Below, piece by piece: positions 1 to 5,824 of a DNA stretch of 7,462 nucleotides (positions are counted from its first letter, which is position 1; each line of letters opens with the position of its first letter). The DNA is from Deltaproteobacteria bacterium (GTDB lineage: Bacteria; Desulfobacterota; Binatia; Binatales; Binataceae): assembly GCA_021780585.1 (NCBI GenBank), contig JAJXYM010000005.1, positions 1 through 7,462 of the forward strand. The letters run 5' to 3'. The notes beneath the pieces were generated by a model. It was given only the letters and a program-made list of their open reading frames with translations, made no database searches and was not told the DNA's origin. The position numbers and the translations under genes are program-made.

Positions 1-335
1 CCGAGAAAATAGCCGAAGCCGACGGCGTCGAAGGTGCGATCGCACAAATCCTCGATCGTGCGCATCCGGGCGCGCTCGTAGGCGTCGCGCGGAAAGATTG
101 GCGGGTCGGGATAAACCTGCTCGAGGTATTCGCAGATGATCGTCGAATCCGCGATCGTGCGGCCGTCGTCGAGCACCAGCACCGGAACTTCAGCGCGCGC
201 CGACGCCGAACGCAGATCCTCCTTGCGATCCAGCGAATAGCAGCGCTCGGCGTATTCGCAGGCGACGCCTTTGTATTCCAGCGCGATCCGCACCTTGCGC
301 GCGTACGGACTGGTCGCGAACGTGAACAGCTTCAT
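1..335 (-). CDS. Glutathione S-transferase, N-terminal part (cut by window edge)
   Basis: The first 111 residues of a cytosolic glutathione S-transferase can be read; the C-terminal helical domain lies outside the window. The thioredoxin-fold domain starts with a beta strand and the motif TSPYARKVRIALEYKG, where Ser9 and Tyr11 sit in the active-site position (seen). Pro51 in AEVPVL is the conserved cis-proline that contacts the glutathione backbone, and Asp63-Ser64 in TIADSTIICEYLE is the gamma-glutamyl binding pair (family knowledge). Residues from about 84 begin the helical domain. GSTs conjugate, reduce or isomerise electrophiles using glutathione. The ATG is one base after the stop of the upstream dehydrogenase and is preceded by a strong GGAGG ribosome-binding site inside that gene's end, so the two are probably co-transcribed and translationally coupled. 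The exact GST class and substrate cannot be told from this fragment. Confidence 0.9.
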   Translation of the reverse strand, partial: MKLFTFATSPYARKVRIALEYKGVACEYAERCYSLDRKEDLRSASARAEVPVLVLDDGRTIADSTIICEYLEQVYPDPPIFPRDAYERARMRTIEDLCDRTFDAVGFGYFL

Positions 336-336
336 C

Positions 337-1161
337 TCACCCTCCGGCGGCCGGACCGTGATCCTCGCGCCGGCGCACGCCTTCGCCCGCGCGCAAGCCG
401 CCATCGACGATCAATTCGGTTCCGGTCACATACGAAGCGTCGTCGGAAAGCAGAAAGACGATCGCCTTGGCGATTTCCCACGGCGTGCCTTGCCGGCCCA
501 TCGGAATCCGCGGGGCGACCCGCGCCTCGCGGTCGCCAATCTCCCGGCGCACCATCGAGGAGTTTATCAGTCCCGGCAGGATCGTATTGACGCGCACGCC
601 GTCGCGGGCGTAACGCACCGCGACCGATCGCGACAATCCGAGCAGCGCCGCCTTGGTCGCCTCGTAAGCGATTCCCGCGCCCGCCATCACGGCGGACAGC
701 GACGACACATTGACGATCGCGCCGCCGCCCGCCTTCGCGATTTCGGGCACCGCGTAGCGCATCGTCAGGAACTGGCTGCGCAGATTCACCGCATACATCC
801 GGTCGAACTGGTCGGTGGCCGTGCGCAACAACGCTCCGCCCAGCGCGATTCCGACATTGTTGACCAGCAGATGGATCGCGCCGAAGCGGCGCACGGTCTC
901 CTCGACGACGCGGCGGCAATCCTCCTCGCGGCTCACGTCGCAGGCGGTCGCCTCGGCCGTGCCGCCGGCGGCGCGGATCGCCGCGACCGTCTCGCGCGCC
1001 AGGTCGGGATTCAGGTCCGCGACCATCACGGCGGCGCCTTCGCGCGCGCTCATGATAGCGGTCGCGCGGCCGTTGCCGATCGAGAGCTTTTCGCCCGGAT
1101 TCGGCGGTCCGTCGGCGCCGCCGCCCACGATCAATGCGATTTTCCCGTCGAGCCGTCCCAT
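337..1161 (-). CDS. Short-chain dehydrogenase/reductase (classical SDR) with expanded cofactor loop
   Basis: This is a complete 274-residue NAD(P)-dependent oxidoreductase of the classical SDR family. The Rossmann fold opens with a glycine-rich segment at residues 13-33, followed by the acidic end of beta2 (VADLN, residues 47-51; Asp49 suggests NAD preference, inference). Further family motifs are CDVS (74-77), LLVNNVG (98-104, the NNAG equivalent), the tetrad Asn126, Ser153/Ser154, Tyr166 and Lys170 (YEATK), and the C-terminal IVDGG. The glycine loop is odd: instead of the compact TGxxxGIG it has GGGADGPPNPGEKLSIGNG, longer by roughly ten residues. The ATG has a GGGAG Shine-Dalgarno nine bases upstream. 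The gene is the first of a two-gene operon with the GST and is divergent from the GH15 gene. The substrate is unknown; a secondary alcohol or cis-diol is plausible only by analogy with SDRs carrying a GNGK/R cofactor loop. Confidence 0.92.
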   Translation of the reverse strand: MGRLDGKIALIVGGGADGPPNPGEKLSIGNGRATAIMSAREGAAVMVADLNPDLARETVAAIRAAGGTAEATACDVSREEDCRRVVEETVRRFGAIHLLVNNVGIALGGALLRTATDQFDRMYAVNLRSQFLTMRYAVPEIAKAGGGAIVNVSSLSAVMAGAGIAYEATKAALLGLSRSVAVRYARDGVRVNTILPGLINSSMVRREIGDREARVAPRIPMGRQGTPWEIAKAIVFLLSDDASYVTGTELIVDGGLRAGEGVRRREDHGPAAGG

Positions 1162-1279
1162 TTCGACATTCTCCCGCTTCGGCTCCGATGGTCCGTCGGG
1201 ACCGATTCAAGCTTTAGATATCGCAACTTCCCCACATTTGCACGGCTCGCGCGCCACGATCCAAAAGCGCCATACTCGC

Positions 1280-1338
1280 GCGCGCCAAACCGGTATAGTT
1301 TCCCCGCGCGGTCGCGTCCGCGCCGAGCGAGGAATTCG
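1280..1338 (+). promoter_or_regulatory. Candidate promoter and ribosome-binding site of the GH15 gene
   Basis: In the 177-base divergent region between the dehydrogenase and GH15 starts, TATAGT at 1294-1299 matches the -10 consensus at five of six positions. I see no convincing -35 hexamer at 16-18 bases, so an activator or alternative sigma factor would be needed, or the match is chance. GAGG at 1329-1332, six bases before the ATG at 1339, is a clear Shine-Dalgarno site and fixes the start. Confidence 0.35.
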
Positions 1339-3141
1339 ATGGCGTCACGGATCGAGGATTACGCTCTGATTGGCGATACCCGCACCGCCGCGATGGTCGG
1401 ACGCGACGGTTCGATCGACTGGCTCTGCCTGCCGCGCTTCGATTCGGCCGCCTGCTTCGCCGCGCTGCTCGGCGTCCCCGATCACGGCCGCTGGCGGATT
1501 GCGCCGGACGCCCCGTGCCAAACCACGCGGCGCTCCTATCGCGGCGAGACCCTCGTGCTCGAAACCGAATTCGAGCTGGCCGGCGGCGAACGCGCCGCGC
1601 TCATCGACTTCATGCCGCTCGAGTCGCCCGACGACCGGATCGAAGTCGTCAGAATCGTCGAGGGGCGGCGCGGGTGCGTCCCGATGATGATGGACGCCGC
1701 CTTTCGCTTCGATTACGGCCGCGTCGTGCCGTGGGTGCGCCGTCGCGACTATGGACTGAGCGCGGTGGCCGGTCCCGACGCCCTGCAACTGCGCACCACC
1801 GTCCCGATGCATGGCGAGAACTTCCGAACCATCGCCAATTTCGAGGTTGGCGCAGGCGAACGCATACCCTTCAGCCTGACCTGGTATCCGTCGCATCACC
1901 CCGAACCCGGTTCGCGCGATCCATTCCGGCTACTGGACGAAACCGCGGCGTGGTGGAGTCAATGGTCGGCGCGATGCCACGACGGCGGCCAATGGCATGC
2001 GCAGGTGATGCGCTCGTTGATCACGCTCAAGGCGTTGACCTACGCCCCCACCGGCGGCATCGTCGCCGCGCCGACCACTTCGCTGCCCGAATGGATCCGC
2101 GGTCAGCGCAACTGGGATTATCGCTATTGCTGGCTGCGCGACGCCACCTTCACCCTCTACGCGCTGCTCAGTTCGGGTTACTACGAGGAAGCCGCGGCGT
2201 GGCGCGGATGGCTCTTGCGCGCGATCGCGGGCCAGCCGGAACAAATCCAGATCATGTACGGGCTGGCCGGCGAACGCCGCCTCACCGAGTTCGAGGCGCC
2301 GTGGCTGCCGGGCTACGAATCGAGCCGTCCCGTACGCATCGGCAACGCCGCCCACGAACAGTTCCAGCTCGACGTTTACGGCGAAATTTTCGACGTTTTC
2401 CACGCCGCCGCCAAGGCCGGCCTCGACCCCGACGGCGACGCCTGGCGCGTGTTGACCGTGATGCTCGAATTCGTGGAGCAGCACTGGCGCGAACCCGACG
2501 AGGGTATCTGGGAGGTGCGCGGCCCCCGGCGCCATTTCACCCATTCCAAGGTCATGGCCTGGGTCGCGGTCGATCGCGCGATCAAGGGCGTCGAACGCCA
2601 CGGTTTCGCCGGCCCGGTCGACCGCTGGCGCGCGCTGCGCGCCGAAATCCACGACGATATCTGCCGCCAGGGCTTCAATCCCCGGCGCAACGCCTTCGTC
2701 CAATACTATGGCGCCGACGCCCTCGACGCCTCGGTCCTGATGATGGCGCTGGTCGGTTTCCTGCCCGCCAGCGATCCGCGGATCGCCGGCACCGTCGCCG
2801 CGATTCAGCGCGACCTGACCGACGACGGCTTCGTCCGGCGCTACGACCCGCGCGATTCGGGCGTCGACGGCCTGCCGCCCGGCGAGGGCGTCTTTTTGCC
2901 CTGCACCTTCTGGCTGGCGGACAATCTCGCGATGATGGGGCGGCAGGAGGAAGCGCGCGAAATCTTTGAACGACTGCTCTCGCTATGCAACGACGTCGGC
3001 CTGATCTCGGAGGAATATGACCCGCGGGCGCGCCGCATGCTTGGCAATTTTCCGCAGGCGTTCACGCACGTCTTTCTGATCAACACGGCGCACAATCTGA
3101 CCCGCCCAAGCGGCCCGGCCGATCAGCGCGCGCATCGCTGA
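1339..3141 (+). CDS. Glycoside hydrolase family 15 protein (glucoamylase/trehalase-like)
   Basis: This complete 600-residue intracellular-type enzyme has no signal peptide. Residues 1-45 (IEDYALIGDTRTAAMVGRDG, then SIDWLCLPRFDS) are the typical start of the trehalase-like N-terminal beta-sandwich domain found in GH15 bacterial enzymes. The (alpha/alpha)6 barrel begins near residue 218, with the hallmark RGQRNWDYRYCWLRDATF at 254-271. The general acid is likely Glu392 in GIWEVRGP, and the base likely Glu516 in GEGVFLPCTFWLAD (inferred by position from characterised GH15 members). GH15 enzymes invert the anomeric centre while releasing glucose from maltooligosaccharide ends, trehalose or related glucosides; the substrate cannot be assigned here. 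The reading frame stays open upstream to 271, but that part is the antisense shadow of the dehydrogenase. The ATG at 1339 has its own GAGG site, and its protein starts exactly where the family starts. The gene stands alone or precedes the hydrolase at 3256 by 114 bases. Confidence 0.93.
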   Translation: MASRIEDYALIGDTRTAAMVGRDGSIDWLCLPRFDSAACFAALLGVPDHGRWRIAPDAPCQTTRRSYRGETLVLETEFELAGGERAALIDFMPLESPDDRIEVVRIVEGRRGCVPMMMDAAFRFDYGRVVPWVRRRDYGLSAVAGPDALQLRTTVPMHGENFRTIANFEVGAGERIPFSLTWYPSHHPEPGSRDPFRLLDETAAWWSQWSARCHDGGQWHAQVMRSLITLKALTYAPTGGIVAAPTTSLPEWIRGQRNWDYRYCWLRDATFTLYALLSSGYYEEAAAWRGWLLRAIAGQPEQIQIMYGLAGERRLTEFEAPWLPGYESSRPVRIGNAAHEQFQLDVYGEIFDVFHAAAKAGLDPDGDAWRVLTVMLEFVEQHWREPDEGIWEVRGPRRHFTHSKVMAWVAVDRAIKGVERHGFAGPVDRWRALRAEIHDDICRQGFNPRRNAFVQYYGADALDASVLMMALVGFLPASDPRIAGTVAAIQRDLTDDGFVRRYDPRDSGVDGLPPGEGVFLPCTFWLADNLAMMGRQEEAREIFERLLSLCNDVGLISEEYDPRARRMLGNFPQAFTHVFLINTAHNLTRPSGPADQRAHR

Positions 3142-3255
3142 ACCGGATCGTTCCGACCGATCGCCGGCGCCCGCCGCGTCGGCGTTGGCGCGCAACGGCC
3201 GGCCGATGCTATCTGTGCGTTCAGGATCGCCCCGTCCGCATGCCGGAGGACCACG

Positions 3256-4227
3256 ATGAGCGCGCGCGAATGGACCTACAGCAAGGGTCTCCATGAACTC
3301 GGCCACGGATGTTACGCCTATCTGCAGCCCGACGGCTCCTGGGGCTGGAGCAACGCCGGATTAGTGGTTGACGGCGCGCGATCCCTGCTGATCGATACCC
3401 TGTTCGACCTCAAGCTCACGCGCGCGATGCTCGAAACGATGCGCCGCGCCGAGCCGCGCGCCGCCGCGAAGATTGGCGCGGTCGTCAACACTCATGCCAA
3501 CGGCGATCACGTATTTGGCAACGAGCTGGTCGCCGGAGCCGAAATTATCGCCTCGCGCGCCTGCGCCGAGGAGATGCGCCACGACGGCGGCGCGCGCCGC
3601 CTCGCCGACTTCAAGCGCAACGCCCCCGCGATGGGCGAGGCGGGCCGCTTCTTCGCCGAAATCTTCGCGCCCTTCGACTTCGACGGCATCAATGTCGCGA
3701 TGCCGACGCGGACCTTCGAGGGCAATCTCGACGTTACCGTCGGCGGTAAAACCGTCAAACTGTTCCAGGTCGGCCCCGCCCATACCCGTGGCGACGTGCT
3801 CGCCTATGTCCCCGCCGATCGCGTCATCTATACGGGCGACATCCTCTTTGTCGGCGGCCATCCGATAATCTGGGCTGGCCCGATCGGCAACTGGATCAAG
3901 GCCTGCCAACTGATGCTCGACCTCGACCTGGACATCGTCGTTCCCGGCCACGGGCCGATCACCGACAAGCGGGGGGTCGCCGCCGTCAAAGGCTATCTCG
4001 AATATATTGAACGTGAGACGCGCCAGCGTTTCGACGCCGGGATGCCGGCGGCCGAGGCCGCGCGCGACATCTCCCTCGCCGACTATGCGTCGTGGGGCGA
4101 CGCCGAACGAATCGTGGTCAACGTGGCCACGCTCTATAGCGAATTCTCCGGCGGCGCCAAACCGATGCCGCCGATCGGTGAGCTGTTCGCCCTGATGGCC
4201 GAATTGCGCCGCAACCGCCGCGCCTGA
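3256..4227 (+). CDS. Metallo-beta-lactamase-fold hydrolase
   Basis: This 323-residue protein has the MBL fold. After the strand pair around GLVVDGARSLLIDT (35-48) comes the metal motif THANGDHVFGN (79-89), giving ligands His80, Asp84 and His85. His176 in GPAHTRGD, Asp195 in IYTGDILF and His232 in VPGHGP complete the dinuclear site. The canonical HxHxDH is altered: its second His is Asn82. I recall the HANGDH variant from a subgroup of uncharacterised MBL hydrolases, so the protein is probably active with an altered first metal site (inference). A helical C-terminal extension (about 240-323) follows the core. There is no signal peptide. GGAGGA at 3245-3250, five bases before the ATG, is an excellent ribosome-binding site. 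The substrate is unknown; thioester, lactone and quinoprotein-relay-type hydrolases share this layout. The gene is 114 bases downstream of the GH15 gene and could be read from the same transcript. Confidence 0.9.
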   Translation: MSAREWTYSKGLHELGHGCYAYLQPDGSWGWSNAGLVVDGARSLLIDTLFDLKLTRAMLETMRRAEPRAAAKIGAVVNTHANGDHVFGNELVAGAEIIASRACAEEMRHDGGARRLADFKRNAPAMGEAGRFFAEIFAPFDFDGINVAMPTRTFEGNLDVTVGGKTVKLFQVGPAHTRGDVLAYVPADRVIYTGDILFVGGHPIIWAGPIGNWIKACQLMLDLDLDIVVPGHGPITDKRGVAAVKGYLEYIERETRQRFDAGMPAAEAARDISLADYASWGDAERIVVNVATLYSEFSGGAKPMPPIGELFALMAELRRNRRA

Positions 4228-4499
4228 CCGCGGCCAATTCGCGGATCGGCGGATCGCTCGAATTCCAAACGTCGCCGGGCGCTTCCCCCGAGGTCAAATC
4301 GACTTCCTCCCGGTCCGGGCGAAGCGGCGCGATCAACGCGGTCACCGGCCGTCGTTCCCGCCGCGGAAGCGAAACCGATCGGGTCGGCGCGGCCGCGCGG
4401 AATTCGGGAATCGGTCGCTCTTTTCGCGATCGCCACTGGAAATCATGGTTGTTCTGCCGGAAAATTGCATCGCGCCGGCGCTAAATGAAACGACCGATT
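4228..4499. other. Intergenic stretch without a recognised gene
   Basis: There are 272 bases between the MBL hydrolase and tRNA-Sec. The open frames here are antisense or frame shadows without ribosome-binding sites or recognisable protein motifs. I see no clean rho-independent terminator for the hydrolase gene. The last 60 bases become noticeably more AT-rich (AAAATTGCAT at 4461-4470, CTAAATGAAA at 4481-4490), as expected where the tRNA promoter should lie, but no well-spaced -35/-10 pair is visible. Confidence 0.5.
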
Positions 4500-4595
4500 G
4501 GAGGAGGAAGGGGCCCGGTGGCCCCACCGGTCTTCAAAACCGGCCTGGCGGCTAATACTGTCGCCGGAGGGTTCGACTCCCTCCCCCCTCCGCCA
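4500..4595 (+). tRNA. selC: tRNA-Sec (UCA anticodon), selenocysteine tRNA
   Basis: A 96-base selenocysteine tRNA with encoded CCA folds as follows. The acceptor is 4500-4507 with 4584-4591 (8 bp, with one A4505-C4586 mismatch). The linker is A4508-A4509. The D stem is 6 bp (4510-4515 with 4520-4525) around the four-base loop CGGT. The anticodon stem is 4527-4531 with 4539-4543, with loop CTTCAAA and anticodon TCA at 4534-4536. The long variable arm is 4544-4566, with a 6-bp stem (4547-4552 with 4560-4565, one G-T pair) and a 7-base loop. The T stem is a perfect 5 bp (4567-4571 with 4579-4583) around TTCGACT. The discriminator is G4592 and the CCA is 4593-4595. The 8+5 acceptor/T helix, six-pair D stem with CGGT loop and UCA anticodon are diagnostic of bacterial tRNA-Sec, which is charged with serine, converted by SelA and delivered by SelB to UGA codons followed by a SECIS hairpin. 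No selA, selB, selD or selenoprotein gene is in the window. Confidence 0.96.
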
Positions 4596-4661
4596 TTCAA
4601 AATAAAATCAAGGCTTTGGATTCCCCGGACCGTTCCTGGATCCGTCGGCGCCAACGCGCCT

Positions 4662-4681
4662 GGACCGTCAGAAACGGTTTT
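4662..4681 (+). terminator. Weak candidate terminator downstream of tRNA-Sec
   Basis: ACCGT (4664-4668) and ACGGT (4674-4678) form a five-pair stem around CAGAA, extendable by two G-T pairs, and run into TTTT. It lies about 70 bases after the tRNA CCA. The stem is short and the T run brief, so it may end the tRNA transcript only weakly or be fortuitous. Confidence 0.3.
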
Positions 4682-4740
4682 GGCCAAAGCTTTATACCGC
4701 TATAGCCGCGAAGCAACTGTCAGGAAACGGGGCCGCGCGC

Positions 4741-4765
4741 AAAAACGCCGGCATCGATGCGGGCG
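4741..4765 (-). terminator. Rho-independent terminator of the peroxiredoxin gene
   Basis: On the minus strand, three bases after the peroxiredoxin TAG, a GC-rich hairpin forms: CGCC pairs with GGCG (4762-4765 with 4746-4749), and GCA pairs with TGC inside a single C-C mismatch, with a TCGA loop. It is followed at once by TTTTT (4745-4741). Position, stem and T run agree with an intrinsic terminator. It also shields the gene from the convergent tRNA. Confidence 0.65.
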
Positions 4766-4768
4766 GCG

Positions 4769-5428
4769 CTATTCGTCGTTGTCCGAGCCGGTGTCGGAGG
4801 GCGGCGCGGCGGTCGGACTCGTGGACGCGCTGGGCGTGGGCGCGAGCGTCGGGCTGGGCGGCGGCGGCTGATTGGCGCCAAGATCGTGGATTATCTGCTC
4901 GGCATGCAGCGCCGGATCGACGTTCGGATAGACCTTCAGGATCAGACCGTCGGCGCCGATTACGTAGGTGACCCGCTTGTCGAGGCCGAGAATCGGAATA
5001 CCATTATCGGCGCCGTAGGCCCTGGCGATTTTCTTCCCGGGATCGAGCAGCAGCGGGAACGGCAGACTGTATTTCTGCGCGAACGCGCGATGCGCATTTT
5101 CCGAATCGACGCTGCATCCGAGCACCACGATTCCCCAGCGCGCGAGCTTGGCGTAGCCGTCGCGAAAAGCGCACGCCTCTTTGGTGCATCCGGGAGTGTT
5201 GTCCTTGGGATAAAAATAAAGGACGACCTTGCGGCCGTGGAAGTCGATCAGTCTAATCGGGACGGTCTGGCCGTTTTCAACCGCCTGGGTGGAAAAGAGC
5301 GGCGCCTCGTCCCCGACCTGCAGCAGATCGGCGCGCGCGGACCCAAACCCGAATAACGTCGCCAACAGTCCCATCACGATCACCGTCGCGCCCTTGACCC
5401 TCGGCCGCATCCCGTTACGGACTTCCAT
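4769..5428 (-). CDS. Exported peroxiredoxin of the BCP/PrxQ type with proline-rich tail
   Basis: This 219-residue thiol peroxidase reduces hydrogen peroxide and organic peroxides. The AhpC/TSA-type domain spans about residues 35-185. The active-site motif YPKDNTPGCTKEACAFRD gives peroxidatic Cys81 and, five residues on, resolving Cys86, the Cys-x4-Cys arrangement of the BCP/PrxQ class; Thr78 and Arg136 complete the usual catalytic set. Two features are unusual for BCP, which is normally a cytoplasmic protein of about 155 residues. Residues 7-33 look like a signal peptide (basic MRPRVKG, hydrophobic VIVMGLLATLFGFG, then SARA before Asp34). The C-terminus (about 187-219) is a Pro/Ser/Thr-rich tail ending in acidic DTGSDNDE. 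It probably acts in the periplasm or cell wall space. The start could be Met1 or Met7. Met1 is preferred because a -10-like box sits exactly seven bases upstream, and the start region is shared with the relic at 6146-6256. Confidence 0.9.
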   Translation of the reverse strand: MEVRNGMRPRVKGATVIVMGLLATLFGFGSARADLLQVGDEAPLFSTQAVENGQTVPIRLIDFHGRKVVLYFYPKDNTPGCTKEACAFRDGYAKLARWGIVVLGCSVDSENAHRAFAQKYSLPFPLLLDPGKKIARAYGADNGIPILGLDKRVTYVIGADGLILKVYPNVDPALHAEQIIHDLGANQPPPPSPTLAPTPSASTSPTAAPPSDTGSDNDE

Positions 5429-5468
5429 TCGCGGAGTATACGGCGCGCCACAAGGAAAACTCCATCGG
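5361..5468 (-). repeat. Intact copy of duplicated peroxiredoxin 5' region
   Basis: This segment covers the promoter area and the first 23 codons or so of the peroxiredoxin gene. It has a second, diverged, same-orientation copy at 6146-6256, 785-788 bases away. Over the 23 comparable codons I count 53 of 69 identical bases, with one three-base insertion in the other copy. Shared blocks continue upstream of the start (CGGCGCG, CCAC and CTC[C/T]ATCGG on the plus strand) with unchanged spacing of 19 bases to the -10 box. Confidence 0.75.
5429..5440 (-). promoter_or_regulatory. Candidate -10 box giving a leaderless peroxiredoxin mRNA
   Basis: On the minus strand TATACT (5440-5435, five of six consensus positions) is followed by CCGCGA and then ATG. 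With the usual distance from -10 box to start, transcription would begin at the A of the ATG. No Shine-Dalgarno sequence precedes that ATG. No standard -35 hexamer is seen; GGAGTT lies at the right distance (5463-5458) but is not TTGACA-like. The same arrangement with a perfect TATAAT is kept in the relic copy. Confidence 0.5.
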
Positions 5469-5563
5469 CGCAGCCGACGGTAGCTTGCATCACCGCCGCA
5501 AGGGCGGCGCGAAACCGCGACGCACGCCGCTTCCTCAATGCCTTGGCGTTCCGCACGCCACTA

Positions 5564-5592
5564 TGCTACCATTATTGCTACCTTGGGTAGGA
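5564..5592 (+). promoter_or_regulatory. Candidate operator and promoter region of the toxin-antitoxin operon
   Basis: TGCTACC occurs twice exactly 12 bases apart (5564-5570 and 5576-5582). The second copy forms an inverted repeat CTACC-TTG-GGTAG (5578-5590) that runs into the antitoxin's AGGA ribosome-binding site (5589-5592, 10 bases before the ATG). Repeated or palindromic half-sites are how ribbon-helix-helix dimers bind DNA, so this is the likely site of autoregulation by the antitoxin, alone or with the toxin. A possible promoter is TTGGCG (5543-5548), an 18-base gap and TACCAT (5567-5572), which would put the palindrome at the transcription start. Confidence 0.5.
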
Positions 5593-5602
5593 TATTTTTA
5601 CA

Positions 5603-5824
5603 ATGAGCGTGGCCAAGCTTTCCGTCTCATTGTCCGGTGCGTTGGCCGGATTCGTGGAGGACTATCGAAAAAAGCGCGGGTTGAACCGCTCCCAGGTGTT
5701 CGAGGAGGCGGTCAAGCTGCTCAGAAGCCGGGAACTGGAGGCGGCGTATCGGGCGGCCAATGCGGAGATCGGCGAGGGCTGGGAGAACACGGCCGGGGAC
5801 GGACTTGCCGATGAAGCGTGGTGA
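5603..5824 (+). CDS. MazE-like ribbon-helix-helix antitoxin
   Basis: This 73-residue antitoxin is the first gene of a two-gene toxin-antitoxin operon. Residues 4-44 have the ribbon-helix-helix pattern: a short beta strand AKLSVSL, helix A from about 11 to 25 (ALAGFVEDYRKKRG), a turn with Asn28-Arg29-Ser30 that caps helix B, and helix B VFEEAVKLLRSRELE. RHH proteins dimerise through the strands and insert them in the DNA major groove. The C-terminal third (about 45-73: YRAANAEIGEGWENTAGDG, then LADEAW) is acidic and aromatic, as expected for the flexible part that wraps and blocks a MazF toxin. The stop overlaps the toxin start by 14 bases, so translation is probably coupled. The start is preceded by AGGA at 5589-5592. 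Function is inferred from fold, partner and operon layout, not from a close named homologue. Confidence 0.85.
   Translation: MSVAKLSVSLSGALAGFVEDYRKKRGLNRSQVFEEAVKLLRSRELEAAYRAANAEIGEGWENTAGDGLADEAW

Noticed and set aside
271..1338. N-terminal extension of the GH15 protein to 956 residues
   Set aside because: The extra 356 residues are the antisense of the SDR and GST genes, look like low-complexity Arg/Ala-rich shadow sequence, and the ATG at 1339 has its own ribosome-binding site and the family's true N-terminus.
1515..2969. Second-frame and antisense open frames across the GH15 gene
   Set aside because: They are long only because GC-rich coding DNA has few stop codons in other frames; their translations are Arg-rich and match no family.
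3185..3212. TTGGCG and TGCTAT as a promoter for the MBL hydrolase gene
   Set aside because: Spacing is 16, but only four and three of six bases match the consensus, which is expected by chance in a sequence of this length.
4754..5356. Plus-strand open frame opposite the peroxiredoxin
   Set aside because: It mirrors the peroxiredoxin codons and has no recognisable motif or ribosome-binding site.
5760..5810. Upstream start for the toxin adding 17 residues
   Set aside because: The extension is antitoxin coding sequence in another frame, and MazF proteins start at the KRGEIYY block; ATG 5811 fits.
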